DNA of 64,000 nt. It comes from Cryptomeria japonica (taxonomy: Eukaryota > Streptophyta > Pinopsida > Cupressales > Cupressaceae). The notes beneath the pieces are model-generated. The model was not told the DNA's origin. It worked only from the letters and a program-made list of their open reading frames with translations, and made no database searches. Positions 12,311 through 28,052 of the stretch are shown here, piece by piece (positions within the stretch are counted from its first letter, which is position 1; each line of letters begins with the position of its first letter). Location of the stretch: the NCBI RefSeq assembly GCF_030272615.1, contig NC_081406.1, forward strand, positions 267,643,692 through 267,707,691. The letters run 5' to 3'. A program made the position numbers and the translations under genes.

Positions 12311-12760
12311 CAAACTGCTGACTGTCTTCTTGCAAATTTGCTATATCTTCAACTTTATAAACTGTCTGTTTACTCAACAACAGACATGGATTTCAACTTT
12401 ATAAACTGTCTGTCTTCTTATCTATAGTTGAGAATTGGGCTCTCAACTCTTTTAACATCTTGGGCAATTTTATATTGTGCCCTGATACTGACCTGTACAA
12501 AATATTCTACAACAAACTTTTATTTTAAGCAGAACAAGGTCCTTTATTCTCTCAATAGGTTCCTCCATCCCAGTAGCTGACAAAGCCATTTTCCTAATTT
12601 CTTCTTTCCTTATCACGTCTCCCAATATCTGGTAGGATCTCAATCATGAGTTGATGATGAAACAAGGTGTTCAATTCACATGGATAATGATCAACTTCTA
12701 CAACAGATTTTGGGTTTCTTAATAACACTTCTCCTGTTTCCTGAGTTTCTTACGTATAGC

Positions 12761-14127
12761 ATGGATGCTCCCCATGATACCTTCTTATAAAGTCACCTTG
12801 CAATTTTTGGCTATTATTGTCTTCTAAGTTTTCAGGTGTTTTATTGGGTCCTCTGTATTTTCTGTTCTCTGTCTCTTCTTTGTGGCTTTTGCAGCATCCT
12901 TGGATATCTATACATAACTTAAAAGTTAGACTATTTCAAAGAGGGATCCTGCTGGATTTGGGGGTTCATGCACAAGGCTAGAAATATTTGGTGATTGATC
13001 ATTTGGGGCACAGGAGTGGCTGTTAAATGACATTATGGTTCTAATACATTTACTTTAAGATAATGATGTAAGCATCTAAATATGCTCATGTTTTGTACTA
13101 AACCTTTTATGTTCATCACTGTGACAAATTAAGGCAATTTGAGATTTGAGAATGGTTTTCCGAATCTTCTTGGAAGCTTAATGCTCATAGTAATAAGCCT
13201 TGGCAGATGTTTAATTGAGGCTAATGTCTTGTGCTTTGATAATTTTTTTTTTCACTTCCAACTGAGTTTTCCTGTCTAAAAGTTTCTAGAACCTTTTCAA
13301 CGTGCCTATTTGTTCATAGCTTGTCATTGTGATACTCCATGAGACACATCTCATAAATGAAGCAAGGGGTGTCCATGCCCTACTAGGGCACCCATACTTG
13401 TGCCAACTTCTCACATCTAAATGGAATTAAATTTTGCAGAGGGGTGCCATACCTCTACCAATGGCGTTTAGATGGTAGCAAGTCGCCCAAACCACATTTA
13501 ATTTGTCCCATCTGTCCTTTTGAATGAGTTAAATCATTTTTTTTTGGTTCTATTAATCCACTGAAAGTAAAAGTAAGTGATGCGACAAAATATAAATCTT
13601 AATTTTTCTGACAGCATTTTGTTAAATCAGTCTTTTCAACATCATATCAGTTTTAAGTTAAAAAGTACTTTTTTAAAGGTTAACTATTTCTGTTAAAAAT
13701 AGTTGTGACTTATTTTTAATGAATTGAAATTGGGTTGGATTTATATAATTATCGTTTGAGAATATTTCATAGCTTGTAAATTTTTAATTTTTGTTAATTT
13801 CTTATATTCTAAGTTAATTAATATTTTTATCCGGTAGCATTTTGGATTGGAGCTATGAGTCGGATGAGACTTTTGAAAAGACCCAAAGAACAAGAACAAT
13901 ATGAGACCTAAACCTACAAAGAAATAGGTCTTAAAACCAAAAAGGTACCCTCTCCAGAAACAAAAAGCAGTTTCATTACAAAGGAACAACAAAAAATCAT
14001 AGAGGTTTGAATCTGAACTTCACCAACAGACTCTAAAGTGGAGTCAAACTTTGATCTATAAGAGAAACCATTCTGCCTTTTTTCAATGATCCAAGCATAA
14101 CCAAAGGACTCATAATGTCATGATCAG
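12761..14127. other. Unassigned AT-rich stretch
   Basis: No gene or element could be assigned. 13414-13474 holds short inverted repeats (CATCTAAA at 13414 against TTTAGATG at 13467), next to GGGTGTCC/GGGCACCC-like complementary patches near 13370-13400. This could be a scrap of a small foldback element, but ends and TSD were not found. The open frame at 13992-13741 (minus) has no recognisable domain. Confidence 0.5.
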
Positions 14128-14179
14128 TAAGGACTGAAATAATCTTATTCTTAATTTTCATTTCACTTTTCACTTGAAG

Positions 14180-14193
14180 CATTTTACTATCTT
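14180..14193. repeat. L1 target-site duplication, 3' copy
   Basis: CATTTTACTATCTT, identical to the copy at 20219-20232, on the 3' side of the minus-strand L1. Confidence 0.9.
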
Positions 14194-14249
14194 TAACATA
14201 AAGGGGTAAAAATATTATTAAACCAAGGAGACATTACAAAGCAAGGCCA

Positions 14250-17200
14250 TTAAATGGCCCTATCAAGATCAACCAAGTGATCCAATTGATGAGACAAATC
14301 CGGGGGCAGATGGCCCCGATCCACCAAATTCCAATCATGCATATGATCGGAAGCCCATTTAGCCAAGCAATCAGCCACACCATTCCATTCACGGGGAATA
14401 TGGTTGAAAGTAACATGCTCCAGAGATGCACAGAGAGTGAGAATTTGTTCAACAATCAAGGCCAGCTGCCAGCTCACATTATCCATATACTGCCTTTTCA
14501 GTAAGTTCACCACAACCTGGGAGTCAGACTCACATATGATCCTTCGCCAACCCAACCGATTGGCCCGCTCCATAGCCACTAAAATAACCTGAGCCTCCAT
14601 AAGAATATTCGTATGAAGACCCTTATACTCAGAGAAAATAAACTGAACATCCCCTGAGCTATCACGGCCCACACCTCCAATGCCAACATGACCAGGATTA
14701 CCACGAGAAGAGCCATCCGAGTTGATTTTTAGGACTCCCAAGGGAGGAGGGGACCATCTTCCCTCCCTATTCACCTTTGGGGTAGGATGCCTACACCTGT
14801 TACGCATGAGTTGTCATTGCGGAGGAGGAAGATGAAGGCGATTACAACAATCAACATCCCGAGGGTCCACCCGCATAGTCATATCACACTTAGCCACAAT
14901 AGTTTCCCCTAAGGAGTGTAAAATTTTCCTCCAAAGGTGAGGAGCCATCAACTGCAAATCTTGAAAGATCCGCCTATTCCTCTCCAACCAAAGATTCCTG
15001 ATAATAAAGGAAGGCCCAATGGCCCAAGCAGCCTGGAGAAAGGAAGTAGAAACAGGGGCCCTTCCCCATCGTTCCCAAAATTCCACCAAAGAGGAAACAT
15101 GCCAGCAGGTCGTATTCCACACTCCCCACCAGAAGTGCCAAATCTCCCTAGCATAGGAGCATTGGAAGAAGATATGGGATACACTCTCTTCACAACCTTG
15201 ACACAAAACACACATAGAAGGGCCTTGAAAACCACGCTTACATAAATTATCCCAAGTGAGACACCGATTTTGGGCCACTAACCACATAAAGAAGTTGCAC
15301 TTGGGCCATGACAACTTGTGCCAAACATGCTTCCACCAAGGGACCTCAATGTCCCCAAACAACTGCCTACCAATCTGTTTATAACCAGCAACCACAGAGT
15401 ACTTTCCAGACAAGTCTGAACCATCCCAAGCCAAAACATCAGTTCCTCTCAAAGAATTACAAGCACGGGAAGCCAAAAGTTGGGAAAGCTCACGCCTATC
15501 CCCCTCAGACCCTCCTGGAGGCCACTCAGAAGGGTGCTTCCAACGAAACCGAAGAACCAAACCATCATGTTGTGCCACCTTATAATGCTCCACAGTATCC
15601 CAGCCAGCTGCGCTAAAAACCTGAGACAGAGGCTGGAGATGAGGAAAAGAAGAAAGAATAGGAGGGTGACCATCCCAGGAATCTAACCAAAAAAGAGCCT
15701 ATGAACCCGAATGACAGATCCAAAAAAGAGCATCCTTAATCAACTGCGCCCCCACTTTCAAAGTATGCCAGATCATAGAACCACCCCCCTCCAGAGGATA
15801 GCGAGGGACCTCAAAAGAAGCAACACCCCGAAGATATTTAAGGTTGAGAATACGAGCCCATAACTGGTGCTGATGGGTGCACCAGCGCCAGTAAAGCTTA
15901 GCAGCAAGAGCTTTTCCATTCAAAATAGCAGAGCGTAAACCAAGACCCCCTTCCTGCTTAGGTCTACACACTGAATCCCACTTAACAAGGCTCCATTTTG
16001 AAGACAATAAATTACCGCTCCAAAGAAATTGACAAGAAAGAGCATCAAATTCCTTAAGGAAATACATAGGAGCCGCTTGAACAAAGCACCTGTAGATGGG
16101 AAGGGCCTGGATGACAGACTTAAGAAGAGTCAATCTAGCTGCAGAAGATAACCAACGATGGGTCCAATGAGAAACCTTTCTCCTAAGCTTATCAAGCAAC
16201 TGCTGCCAAGAAGATCTGGGCAGACGGCCAACAGTAAGAGGAATACCCAAATAAACAAAGGGAAGAGTTCCAATTTGAAACCGCAAAATGGCAGCAATCC
16301 TATGCTGGATAGCTTGAGGAGTATTAAAGAAGAAAATAGAAGACTTTTGCTCATTGACTCTCTGGCCCGAAGCCGCAAGGAAGATGTCCAAAGATTTCCT
16401 GAAGGAATCAACCTCCCTAATACGAGCCAGACCCATAAGAGAGGTATCATCCACGAATTGGAGATGAGAAAGTGTAGGCAAGCCCATCCCCCACTGCCAA
16501 CCATGAATCAAGCCATGAGAAACCTGAGATTTAAGAAGATGGCCAAGCCCCTCAGCCAAAATAATAAACAAATAAGGAGAGAGCGGATCCCCCTGACGAA
16601 GACCCCTAGAAGCCCCAAAAAGCTCAGAAGGCTCCCCATTCATAATAACCGAAAAGGAGGAAGAAGTCACACAACTCAACACCCAACTCACCCAATCAGA
16701 GGAAAAACCAAAGGCCAACAGAATCTTCTGAAGAAAACTCCATTTAACTCTGTCATAGGCTTTGGCCATATCCAACTTGATAAACATAGACCTCTCCTGA
16801 GAAGTAGCCATGGAATGAATGGCTTCAGACGCAACCACCACCCCATCCAGAATTTGCCGCCCAGCCACAAAGCCGCCTTGCTCCTCAGAAATAATCATTG
16901 GCAAACAAGATTTGAGTCTCTCCGCCATCAACTTCGTAATAATCTTATACGCCACATTACAGAGTGCAATAGGTCTAAAGAGATCAAGTTTGTCAGCACC
17001 TTCCTTCTTAGGAATGAGAACCAGAAAAGTAGCATTCAAGGCGCGAAGCATCTGCTTACTATGAAGAGACTCACAAACCACCTCTAACAAATCCTGCTTC
17101 ACAATATCCCAAAACTCCTGGAAAAACTCAACTGGGAACCCGTCAGGGCCAGGGGCTTTCCCTTTGTTCATCCCAAACACCACCTCCTCCACTTCAGACA

Positions 17201-18542
17201 GAGTCACCGGGCGAATAAGAGAAGCATTCACCTCATTAGAAATTAAAGAAGGAATACAAGCAAGGACTCTATTTTCATCAGCCTCAGCAGGTACAAAATC
17301 CTCAGTGAAAAGATTAGAGTAGTACTGACGAGCCTCTCTAGACAGAGCATGTTGAGCAGAGATTGAAATACCCTCAGAGTTAACAAGAGAAGAGATAAAG
17401 CACTTATTTCGACGAGCTTGCACAGAATAATGGAAAAAGGCCGTATTCCGATCACCCTCTTGAAGCCAATCAATCCTAGCCTTTTGTTTCCAGAAAATCT
17501 CTTCACGGAGCTCCCACTCTTCCACCAATTTCAGAGCCTGGGATTCAGCATGCCCAAGAGCCTCCGAGAAGCCCAAATCCCGAATCTGACGGGTAATCAC
17601 AGCAAGGCGGTCCAGCGCTTCTCTTTTCCGAGCCCGAAAATTACCAAAACTCAACCTATTCCATCGCTTAAGATGAAACTTAACATATTGCAACTTCTTA
17701 ACCAGAGAATACATAGATGTACCATAGGCAGGGGCGCCATCCCGCCACCATTGAGCCACAAGATCACCTAAAGACGAATCACGCAACCACATGAGCTGGA
17801 ATTTGAAAGGGGGGTTCTTAGGATTTGGAAAAGCTGAAGTCGAAAACTTAATTGGCCAATGATCAGAGCCACGCCAGTCAAGAATCTCAGAGCAAATGAC
17901 CAAGCTACCTCTAACCCAAGAGCAAGAGACAAGGAAACGATCAAGCCGCTGGGCAATCGCTTCAGGCCCACTCCGTCTATTATTCCAAGTGAAAATTCCA
18001 TTAGAGGGTTTTACATCCATCAATGCTAGAGAGTCCACATTAGTTCGAAACATATCTGAAGCAGGGCCAAGCCTAGGCAGCCCTCCCCTTTTCTCCTCCA
18101 AGCTCAACACAGCATTGAAGTCACCAGCTAAAATCCAAGGTAGAAAGGGAGCACAGGACCTAACATACCTGATATGAGCCCAAAGCTGGGATTTACCACG
18201 AATATCAATTGGAGCATAAACATTACTAACCAAAATAGTCTCGCCAGATTCCAAAATCGAGGCCACCATAGAAATAGCAGACTGGCTGGAAATCCACCAA
18301 TGAGGGACAACCTTACGAGGATCCCAGAAAAGAGCCAGACCCCTAGAGGTTCCCCTAGATCCAATACACTGACACTGGCCAGAAAACCAAATACGAGGAG
18401 CATGTTGAAACATGAGATCCACCATAAGCTTAGTTTCCTGGATACAAAAGATATCAGGAGAATGAACAACAATCAAATCTTGAATAGCCTTTTGACGGGG
18501 GGTGCTATTCAACCCCCTTGCATTCCATGAGAGAATAATCAT
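14250..18542 (-). pseudogene. L1 ORF2 (endonuclease, RT, zinc finger, RNase H) with two in-frame stops
   Basis: One reading frame of 1430 codons plus stop, broken only by TAG at 15701-15699 (codon 948) and TGA at 14816-14814 (codon 1243). An apurinic-type endonuclease comes first: SWNARGLNS, CIQETKL, AGDFNAV and GSDHWPI. Then the RT: NKGKAPGPDGFPVEFFQEFW, GLRQGDPLSPYLF and the active site FVDD. After the first stop come ALFWLDSW and a zf-RVT region (LSWPKCNFFMWLVAQNRCLT, CVLCQ). After the second stop comes an RNase H domain (LKINSDGSSRGNPG, ESDSQVV, HIPREWNGVAD). Endonuclease and RT both lie before the first stop, so a 947-residue product could still carry them. The TGA could be a deaminated CGA. 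Confidence 0.92.
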
Positions 18543-19987
18543 GAGGAAGGTTGAGAGAAGTGGGCCTCAAGGGTCTTAATAGCCCCAGATTCCACCAAAA
18601 GATCCCCAGCAGATTTAAGCTTGTCTGCATCCTTCTTACGACCAACTTTCGAAGAAAATTCAAAATGTCCCTTCTTGAGAGGGCGTTGCAACACCCCCAA
18701 GGAAGGAGACGATTCTCGCCCTTTGCCTGAAGAAAATACTGCCTTAGCCAAATCTGCTAAGACAATATCATCCTGCACATCTACAGAGGCCCCAGGAGGC
18801 TCCGAACTCCCCTGCACCAATGCCGAAGACGAATTCTGCACAACAATCGCTTTCTCCAGCCCTGTATCCATCCCAACATCCATACCAGAGGCCCCAGCAG
18901 AAAGCTCAACAGGAATCCCTTCCTCCACAACCTGATTATCCAGGACCTCAAACCGATTGAAACCCTGATCATTCTGACTATCCTTAAAGGCCCGCTTGTG
19001 CCCCCTCCCTTTATTTCTCTGCTTAACAGGGATAAAGCCATCCTTATCAGGCCCACCCTCAACCCCAGATTCCTTCCCTTTATCCCCTTTCTCCACCGAG
19101 GGCCCAGAAGAAGGAGAAGAAGACACCCCAGCAGCTTTGGGTGCCCGAGGACTCTGGCGCTGAAGGTGTCCATACTCATGACAAAAGTGGCAACGAAAAG
19201 GGAGGGACTCATAATCAAGCGGTTGAATCCACGAAGCCGAGCCAATAAAAATTTCCAAAGAGTCTGGCAAAGGATTATTTAAGTCAATTTCAACGCAGAT
19301 GCGAGCATAAGAAAATACCTTTTTCTCCAAAGTATTTTGAGCAATGGCAGCCGGTTTCCCCAACAGAGCAGCAATCCGAAGCAGAATATCCTCTCTCCAA
19401 AACTCCAACGGCAGCCATGGAAGACGCACCCAAACAGGAACCCGAGTAGGAAGATCTTCTGTCGCATTAAAACCACTATGCCAGGGCTTAATGAACAAGC
19501 CAACATGATTGTAAAAATATGGCTCTCCTTCAAAAACACGATTACGGTCCGAGATACTAGAAAAATCGACCATGAAATAACCATTTGCAACTACCAATAA
19601 ATCAAAATCCCCCTCAACATGCCAGGTTCGACGGATCCAAGATTCTAATGCCGAGAGAGGAATCCGAATACCCAAGAACTTGCAGATCAAAACATGTTGG
19701 CTCCAATAAGCGATATCTTCCTGGACAGATTCCGGAGAGATAACCAAAACAGGCCGATCTTGACTCCGCGGCAGACATCCGTTCACTTTCTTGAGCTTAG
19801 AGCTCTCACCCACAAAAGATGACTCCAATTTTTGTGCATGCAAAGCCTCTGAAAATTTTTCAGATGGCTTCGAGCCTGTAAAAACCAGACTATTGGAAAC
19901 CACAGCCATGGTCCCACCCAACTCACTCGGGCTCCAGCCAACCCTTACTCCACCGCTTCCACCAGCCACTTCCCCCCCACCGAACAA
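18539..19987 (-). CDS. L1 ORF1 protein (DUF4283 and zinc knuckle)
   Basis: A 482-residue open frame encoding the nucleic-acid-binding ORF1 protein of plant L1 elements, thought to coat the element's RNA. Residues about 80-230 form the DUF4283-type domain (SWIRRTWHVEGDFDLLVVAN, then VPVWVRLPWLPLEFW). It is followed by PLDYESLPFRCHFCHEYGHL, the zf-CCHC_4 knuckle. The fourth ligand is lost: the spacing Cys-x2-Cys-x4-His-x4 ends in Ser (QRQSP). The C-terminal half is charged and low-complexity. The stop TGA overlaps the ORF2 start as ATGA. The first ATG is used as the start; a second in-frame ATG lies about 26 codons in. Confidence 0.88.
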   Translation of the reverse strand: MFGGGEVAGGSGGVRVGWSPSELGGTMAVVSNSLVFTGSKPSEKFSEALHAQKLESSFVGESSKLKKVNGCLPRSQDRPVLVISPESVQEDIAYWSQHVLICKFLGIRIPLSALESWIRRTWHVEGDFDLLVVANGYFMVDFSSISDRNRVFEGEPYFYNHVGLFIKPWHSGFNATEDLPTRVPVWVRLPWLPLEFWREDILLRIAALLGKPAAIAQNTLEKKVFSYARICVEIDLNNPLPDSLEIFIGSASWIQPLDYESLPFRCHFCHEYGHLQRQSPRAPKAAGVSSSPSSGPSVEKGDKGKESGVEGGPDKDGFIPVKQRNKGRGHKRAFKDSQNDQGFNRFEVLDNQVVEEGIPVELSAGASGMDVGMDTGLEKAIVVQNSSSALVQGSSEPPGASVDVQDDIVLADLAKAVFSSGKGRESSPSLGVLQRPLKKGHFEFSSKVGRKKDADKLKSAGDLLVESGAIKTLEAHFSQPSS

Positions 19988-20218
19988 CCTCCCACCAATC
20001 CGTCACCCACCCAAACCCCCGCACCACTCCACACCCAACAGTGAACACAAAGGCGAACAGGAAAAAAAGAAAAGGAAAGAACAGAAAGCCCAAACGTCGC
20101 CAAAGGGAGCAGGGAAAGGCACACGCAGGAGCCACCACGCAGCCTTAGAGGCTGCGCATGGCCTTACCTGCGCACAGGAACGCCATCTTTCCTTCGTCTA
20201 AAAGAATTCCATTTAACA

Positions 20219-20232
20219 CATTTTACTATCTT
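20219..20232. repeat. L1 target-site duplication, 5' copy
   Basis: CATTTTACTATCTT, identical to 14180-14193. The L1 5' UTR begins at 20218 on the minus strand. Confidence 0.9.
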
Positions 20233-20510
20233 AAAGAGAATCCATTATTGGACATAATTTTATAGAAGAATATTTAAATACTAACAATTGAAATAATGTA
20301 TTCTTAATTATTTTTTCACTTTTTACTCAATATTTTATCATACTGAAAAGAATGCATTCTTAAACATATAATTAATCAGTAGAATCTGGAACACTAAACA
20401 TCAAGATAATCTTAATTTTAATTCTCTTTTCACTTTTCACTTATCACTTACAAATATTCATTCACTGATTTATAATTTCTCAAAATAATCTGAAACTTTA
20501 AACTTCTATT

Positions 20511-21400
20511 AATTGACTTGTTATCGAAAGCAAGGACAATTATAATAATAAGATTGAAAGTAATTTTACTATAAAATGTATATTACTTACTAGTTAACAA
20601 ATTACAGGTTCATCTCATGTTAGATTCTACATGCTTTTACAGGATTTCATAGATCAAATTCTCCGAAGAAAAGTTGAATGCCATGGAAAACTAAATTGTT
20701 GATCAACACTAGAAACTGAACGAGTGTTAAAAACATAAATACTACACAACTAAAAGGAGGTTTGCTTTAACTTAGAAAGATCTAATTTGACTGGAAAGAT
20801 AATTTCCAATTGACCGTCTTAACTAAAATGTTTAGCTAGCCCACCTTTCAGTACAACTGAAAATGTGTTTTTCTTTTGAAATTAGACTGTTTTTCAGACA
20901 ATATAAATAAAGAACTTGTTTTGTCTATGTTTAGAAAATTTCACCAGAGTAACAATAATGTTGAAGAACTATTTGATATTTCTATTACTAAAAATTTCTT
21001 TTGAACATCTGGAAAACGACGGGGATTAATGCTGGTTGTTGTTATTGGATAATAAAGCTTATTAAACTCAAGTGTATTGTTTAATATTAAGATGCTGTAT
21101 ATCCCTTGATATAATATGATAACAAAAACAAACATAAACGTCATGTGCCTTGCCCCTGCTGCCAATGACATATACAAGCTTAGTGGCTGAGCACATCTGC
21201 CATCTGCGGCAGCACATATTGGAGGACTGGGCTGGTAAATTTTCTTTGCAAATCATTATAAAAAGTTAGTGCATAGAATAATTGAAAACAATACCATCAC
21301 CACAAAGCTTCTCTTTTTGGGTGGCTCTGAACACCACTGCACAGTTGCAATCTGAATAGATTCGGACAATCTGTAGTGTTGCAAGCAACAAAAACCAATT
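20511..21400. other. Downstream flank of the transporter gene
   Basis: AT-rich sequence between the L1 flank and the end of the ABCB gene. It should include the transporter's 3' UTR on the minus strand, just below 21401. No other gene or element is recognised. Confidence 0.5.
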
Positions 21401-26253
<4,853 letters not shown>

Positions 26254-26530
26254 GATTTTAACAAACAAACAATGCCAAATTCCTTTTGAGTCGGGAATTC
26301 TAGCCAACACATATAACAGCTATGACTAGGAGATCAGATTCCCTTTAACATGGATTATCAACCTCAATGTTTCACCTCCATCCTGGATAGCTTCCGTGTT
26401 GAAACTGAATTAGAAAACAGAGCTCCATATTCACGCCAGAAACACAAACATTGTTTAATGCAATCGTATCACAAAGTTGAAGATATAAAAAGAAATCATG
26501 TAACCCGTGGCAATATACATTTTTGAAGAA
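26254..26530 (-). promoter_or_regulatory. Presumed 5' flank of the ABCB gene
   Basis: The region upstream of the chosen ATG (MARGALNR). An in-frame ATG 19 codons further up (26310) is open, but that extension does not look like an ABCB N-terminus. No clear TATA box could be assigned. Confidence 0.3.
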
Positions 26531-26550
26531 TTTGTGGATTAAATATACAT

Positions 26551-26694
26551 GTTATTGTCCTAGAAACATGTTATCGAAAGCCCAGCTGGTGAAGCATTTT
26601 AGACATCTTAAACAGCCTGGATCTCTATGAGGCAAAACATATTTATAGAGAAGCAAACACAGAGGCGGACGCTCTATCAAAAGCGCAGCTTTAG
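26551..26694 (+). pseudogene. RNase H fragment from a non-LTR retroelement
   Basis: The plus strand reads VIVLETCYRKPSW, a stop, SILDILNSLDLYEAK, then HIYREANTEADALSKAQL and TAG at 26692-26694. This is the C-terminal part of the RNase H domain found at the end of plant L1 ORF2 and related retroelements (HIYREAN..AD.LSK). A short A-run follows near 26770. It is a small remnant with no partner domains. Confidence 0.65.
26573..26595. repeat. 23-bp direct repeat, left copy
   Basis: The 23 bases beginning ATCGAAAGCCCAGCTGG recur exactly at 26965-26987. The left copy is inside the RNase H fragment. Confidence 0.9.
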
Positions 26695-26964
26695 GAACCT
26701 CTATTCACTGGTGGTCACAGGGATTTTAGTGTCCTGCTATGTTAGTTTTCCCTAGCTAATATGATTGATCAAAAAAGGTTGACACTTAGCTCGCCAGTAG
26801 AATGAAGGAATACAAATTTAAAATTCAAAAATTCAAAATCCAATCCTTCGTTTGGCGGTGAACTCCAACGGTTGTTTTCTTCCAAACTAACCACTCCTCT
26901 ACACTGGGTTGCAAGGTGGGTCCGATAAGTTGACTAGACTAACCGGCATCATTAATACCGGTCC

Positions 26965-26987
26965 ATCGAAAGCCCAGCTGGTGAAGC
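26965..26987. repeat. 23-bp direct repeat, right copy
   Basis: Exact second copy of 26573-26595, 369 bp further right, just upstream of the unrecognised ORF. Confidence 0.9.
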
Positions 26988-27100
26988 GTCGCCTCTCTGT
27001 CCTTGCATGAGCTGTCCGCAGGGTAATCTTTCCATCCGCTTTCCTAGGGATTCGGTTTGATATGAACATTTATTATCCGCCACCTTTGCGTGAGGTTTAA

Positions 27101-28052
27101 TTGCTCGCGCTTTCCCATTTTCACTCGTTGAGTTATGCTCCTGGCTTTCTGAAGAAAATCATTCTTGCTTTCTTTCTCTTAGGCTCATCTGGTTGCAGAA
27201 AGGCTCTCCTCTTGCTAATCACCATGTCTTCTGAACCTCCTTTCGGCTTCATCCTGAGCGTCTATCCTAGGCTAGTGTCTTGTTTTGGTGCGGACACCCC
27301 CATCTCTCTTGGAGCCTCGACTCACCAAGTCTCCTTCAGAAAAATCTCGAACCTCAGACTCAAGCGTCTCCTCATTCACTCGGATCCTCTGGTTCTTCTG
27401 GCAATCAAATTGATTTTGGGGAGTGCGCCCCTGAGCCGAGACGAATACCCAAGAGACAACACCTCCATTTCATCCAGATTTGCGGCATCGTTGCTAGACC
27501 AGAAGCTTGATAAGCAGCTAATTTGGAACCTCACTAGGGGACTCTTCCCAGCCGAAATTCTTCTAGAGCTCTAGGAAGTTCTGAATAAGGCCAATTTTGA
27601 CTCTGGTGCGCCCAGACCTAGCGATAGAATTCTGTTTAACGCTCGTGGTGCCCTCATCAACTTTTACCCATTCCTCCTGGACCTGAAGGATAAAGAGTTG
27701 AATAGGCACAGGAAGTTCGCTAGTGCAGGGCTGAGCTACCTTAAGTGGCAGTTTCTAGAAGAAAATCCGGAGGCTGAAGGGCAAGAGGAAGTTCTGTTTC
27801 TCTTTGCAAGACTTAATGGCTTCCTACCTATGCTCGTGGAAGATAAAGACCCTAAGTCTGAACAGAGATGCAGAGGAAGCTCCAGCAGTGGTCGCAGAGG
27901 CAAGGGCCGTGGTTGGGATGCTCCAGCAAGCAAGGGTCAAGGTCGCCCAAGAAAGTAGTGCCCTCAACAAGACATTCCGTCCACAAGCTAGGCTTTCTAT
28001 GGATTCCCTTTTGAATTTTGTCTATACAGCTAAAACTTGTAAATTTTATTAA
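27101..28052 (+). pseudogene. Unrecognised ORF, interrupted (hypothetical protein)
   Basis: I do not recognise this protein. One frame runs from 27101 to 27958 with a single TAG at 27572-27574. A natural start is the ATG at 27224 (MSSEPPFGFILSVYPRLVSC). The N-terminal half is hydrophobic to mixed (SNLRLKRLLIHSDPLVLLAI). The middle is charged (LLDLKDKELNRHRKFASAGL, then YLKWQFLEENPEAEG). Near 27850-27890 a second frame takes over plausibly. It reads DAEEAPAVVAEARAVVGMLQ in a helical, coiled-coil-like style to a stop at 28052, while the first frame turns into a Gly/Arg/Ser-rich tail. A frameshift there is therefore likely. It is richer in GC than its neighbours. It could be a decayed host gene, a retrogene, or a segment of a retroelement I do not know. 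Confidence 0.4.

Larger units (their letters stand above)
8930..12760 (-). mobile_element. Very degraded Ty3/gypsy element (gag to integrase remnants)
   Basis: No long reading frame survives, but the minus strand shows the gypsy domain order by short conserved blocks. Gag with a zinc knuckle lies about 12310-11990, and the pre-RT block about 11400-11200. The end of RT lies about 10680-10360, and the integrase core about 9330-9060. Stops and frameshifts lie between nearly all blocks. No LTRs or TSD could be recognised, so the limits given are those of the protein evidence. It is far more decayed than the gypsy element at 41-47 kb and must be older. Confidence 0.7.
14194..20218 (-). mobile_element. 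Nearly intact L1-type LINE (about 6.0 kb)
   Basis: A non-LTR retrotransposon with about 230 bp of 5' UTR, ORF1, ORF2 and a short 3' UTR, bounded by a perfect 14-bp TSD. ORF1 is open. ORF2 holds two in-frame stops but no frameshift. Base composition is clearly richer in GC than the surroundings. The 3' end reads ...CCTTTATGTTA, without a poly(A) run before the TSD. Its condition is in sharp contrast to the other retroelements here, so it should be the youngest large insertion in the window. Confidence 0.92.
14128..20510. repeat. Degenerate tandem repeat of about 110-130 bp, split by the L1 insertion
   Basis: Three related units share the order (T/A)GAAATAAT-CTTAATT-TTTCAC-TTTT(C/T)AC, then TATTTTA(C/T)AT or similar. 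The first unit is 14128-14193 continued at 20233-20290 on the other side of the L1. The second is about 20289-20400, and the third about 20401-20510. The L1 landed inside the first. The match is loose and was judged by eye. Confidence 0.45.

Noticed and set aside
16158-17087. Plus-strand open frame of 309 codons
   Set aside because: It is antisense to the L1 ORF2 RT region, has shadow-like composition, and no domain was recognised; the minus frame has clear RT motifs.
19791-20201. Plus-strand proline-rich open frame
   Set aside because: Antisense to the L1 5' UTR and ORF1 start; low-complexity reading of a GC-rich region.
26573-26987. 23-bp repeats as TSD of a retrotransposed insert
   Set aside because: The RNase H reading frame runs through the left copy without a break, so the left border is not an insertion junction.
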